A stretch of 64,000 bases of DNA from Bacillus subtilis (GTDB lineage: Bacteria; Pseudomonadota; Alphaproteobacteria; Rhizobiales; Rhizobiaceae). The first letter of the stretch is position 1; every line of letters begins with the position of its first letter. Shown in pieces: positions 63,784-64,000 of the stretch. The position numbers and the translations under genes were made by a program. The notes beneath the pieces were generated by a model. It did no database searches. It had not been told where the DNA came from and worked only from the letters and a program-made list of their open reading frames with translations. The stretch spans positions 1,054,001 through 1,118,000 of the forward strand of contig JAHREI010000001.1 of assembly GCA_021733665.1 (NCBI GenBank). Direction: 5' to 3'.

Positions 63784-63786
63784 ACA

Positions 63787-63813
63787 AAAAAGCGGGCAAA
63801 TTGCCCGCTTTTT
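63787..63813. terminator. Bidirectional terminator between the copper ATPase and betB
   Basis: A 13-bp inverted repeat (AAAAAGCGGGCAA at 63787-63799; complement at 63801-63813) with A and T runs at its ends. Confidence 0.92.
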
Positions 63814-63832
63814 ATTTGGCTCGAAACGGAAA

Positions 63833-64000
<168 letters not shown>

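Overview
The window looks like chromosome of a Brucella-related alphaproteobacterium (order Hyphomicrobiales) with roughly half G+C. The basis is the order cytochrome oxidase assembly - ispH - thrB - rnhA, a CcrM-type GANTC methyltransferase with a CtrA-like box in front, the mutY / DUF721 / DsbA / SMC neighbourhood, a long pyruvate phosphate dikinase, and Hyphomicrobiales-style palindromic intergenic repeats. A low-G+C relative of Brucella or Ochrobactrum fits, but genus is inference. No CRISPR array, rRNA, insertion sequence or integrase was seen. The only RNA gene recognised is tRNA-Gln(UUG).

Layout. 1-6.7 kb (+): aa3 oxidase maturation and subunit III (ctaB end, a small coxF-like ORF, ctaG, coxC, DUF983, surf1), then ispH, thrB, rnhA and a DUF3995 membrane protein. 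6.7-8.2 kb: convergent peroxiredoxin, then yqgE. 8.2-14.8 kb (-): thrC, an M16 peptidase, a RimJ-like acetyltransferase and a large membrane c-di-GMP protein with a degenerate GGDEF and an intact EAL. 15-20.5 kb: a lipoprotein, a 60-aa protein, a HAD phosphatase, ccrM, a methyltransferase and mutY. 20.7-31 kb (+): GT25 glycosyltransferase, DUF721/DciA-like, DsbA-like, SMC, a CDF metal exporter, a VOC protein (-) and ppdK. 31-34.4 kb: a NodB-fold deacetylase, an unknown protein, a DUF1499 membrane protein and an MBL hydrolase.

34.6-41 kb (+) is a purine/ureide catabolic cluster: puuE, allA, xdhA, xdhB, uraD, uraH. It is preceded by a perfect 16-bp palindrome that looks like its operator. It covers hypoxanthine/xanthine to urate and 5-hydroxyisourate to ureidoglycolate and glyoxylate, but no urate oxidase or XdhC lies in the window. 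41-45 kb: a stand-alone phage/GTA-type DUF2793 protein, tRNA-Gln, a GGDEF cyclase with an intact GGEEF, and a DUF2865 secreted protein.

45-57 kb holds two phosphorus-linked ABC importers: a putative 2-aminoethylphosphonate-type system with a fused permease, and ugpBAEC for sn-glycerol-3-phosphate. The second is followed by an endonuclease/exonuclease/phosphatase-fold hydrolase where UgpQ stands in enterobacteria. Both have a stem-loop right after the binding-protein gene. An aminotransferase and two orphan membrane proteins lie between them. 57.5-64 kb: a YcaC-like hydrolase, rpoN in an unusual location, an FGGY pentulose kinase, a copper P-type ATPase with a CueR-like promoter (19-bp spacer), and the end of betB at the right edge (-).

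Most of the window is ordinary core genome. The least explained parts are the ugp-linked hydrolase, the displaced rpoN, the orphan DUF2793 gene, the purine-cluster operator and the membrane-protein pair at 50.9-51.8 kb.
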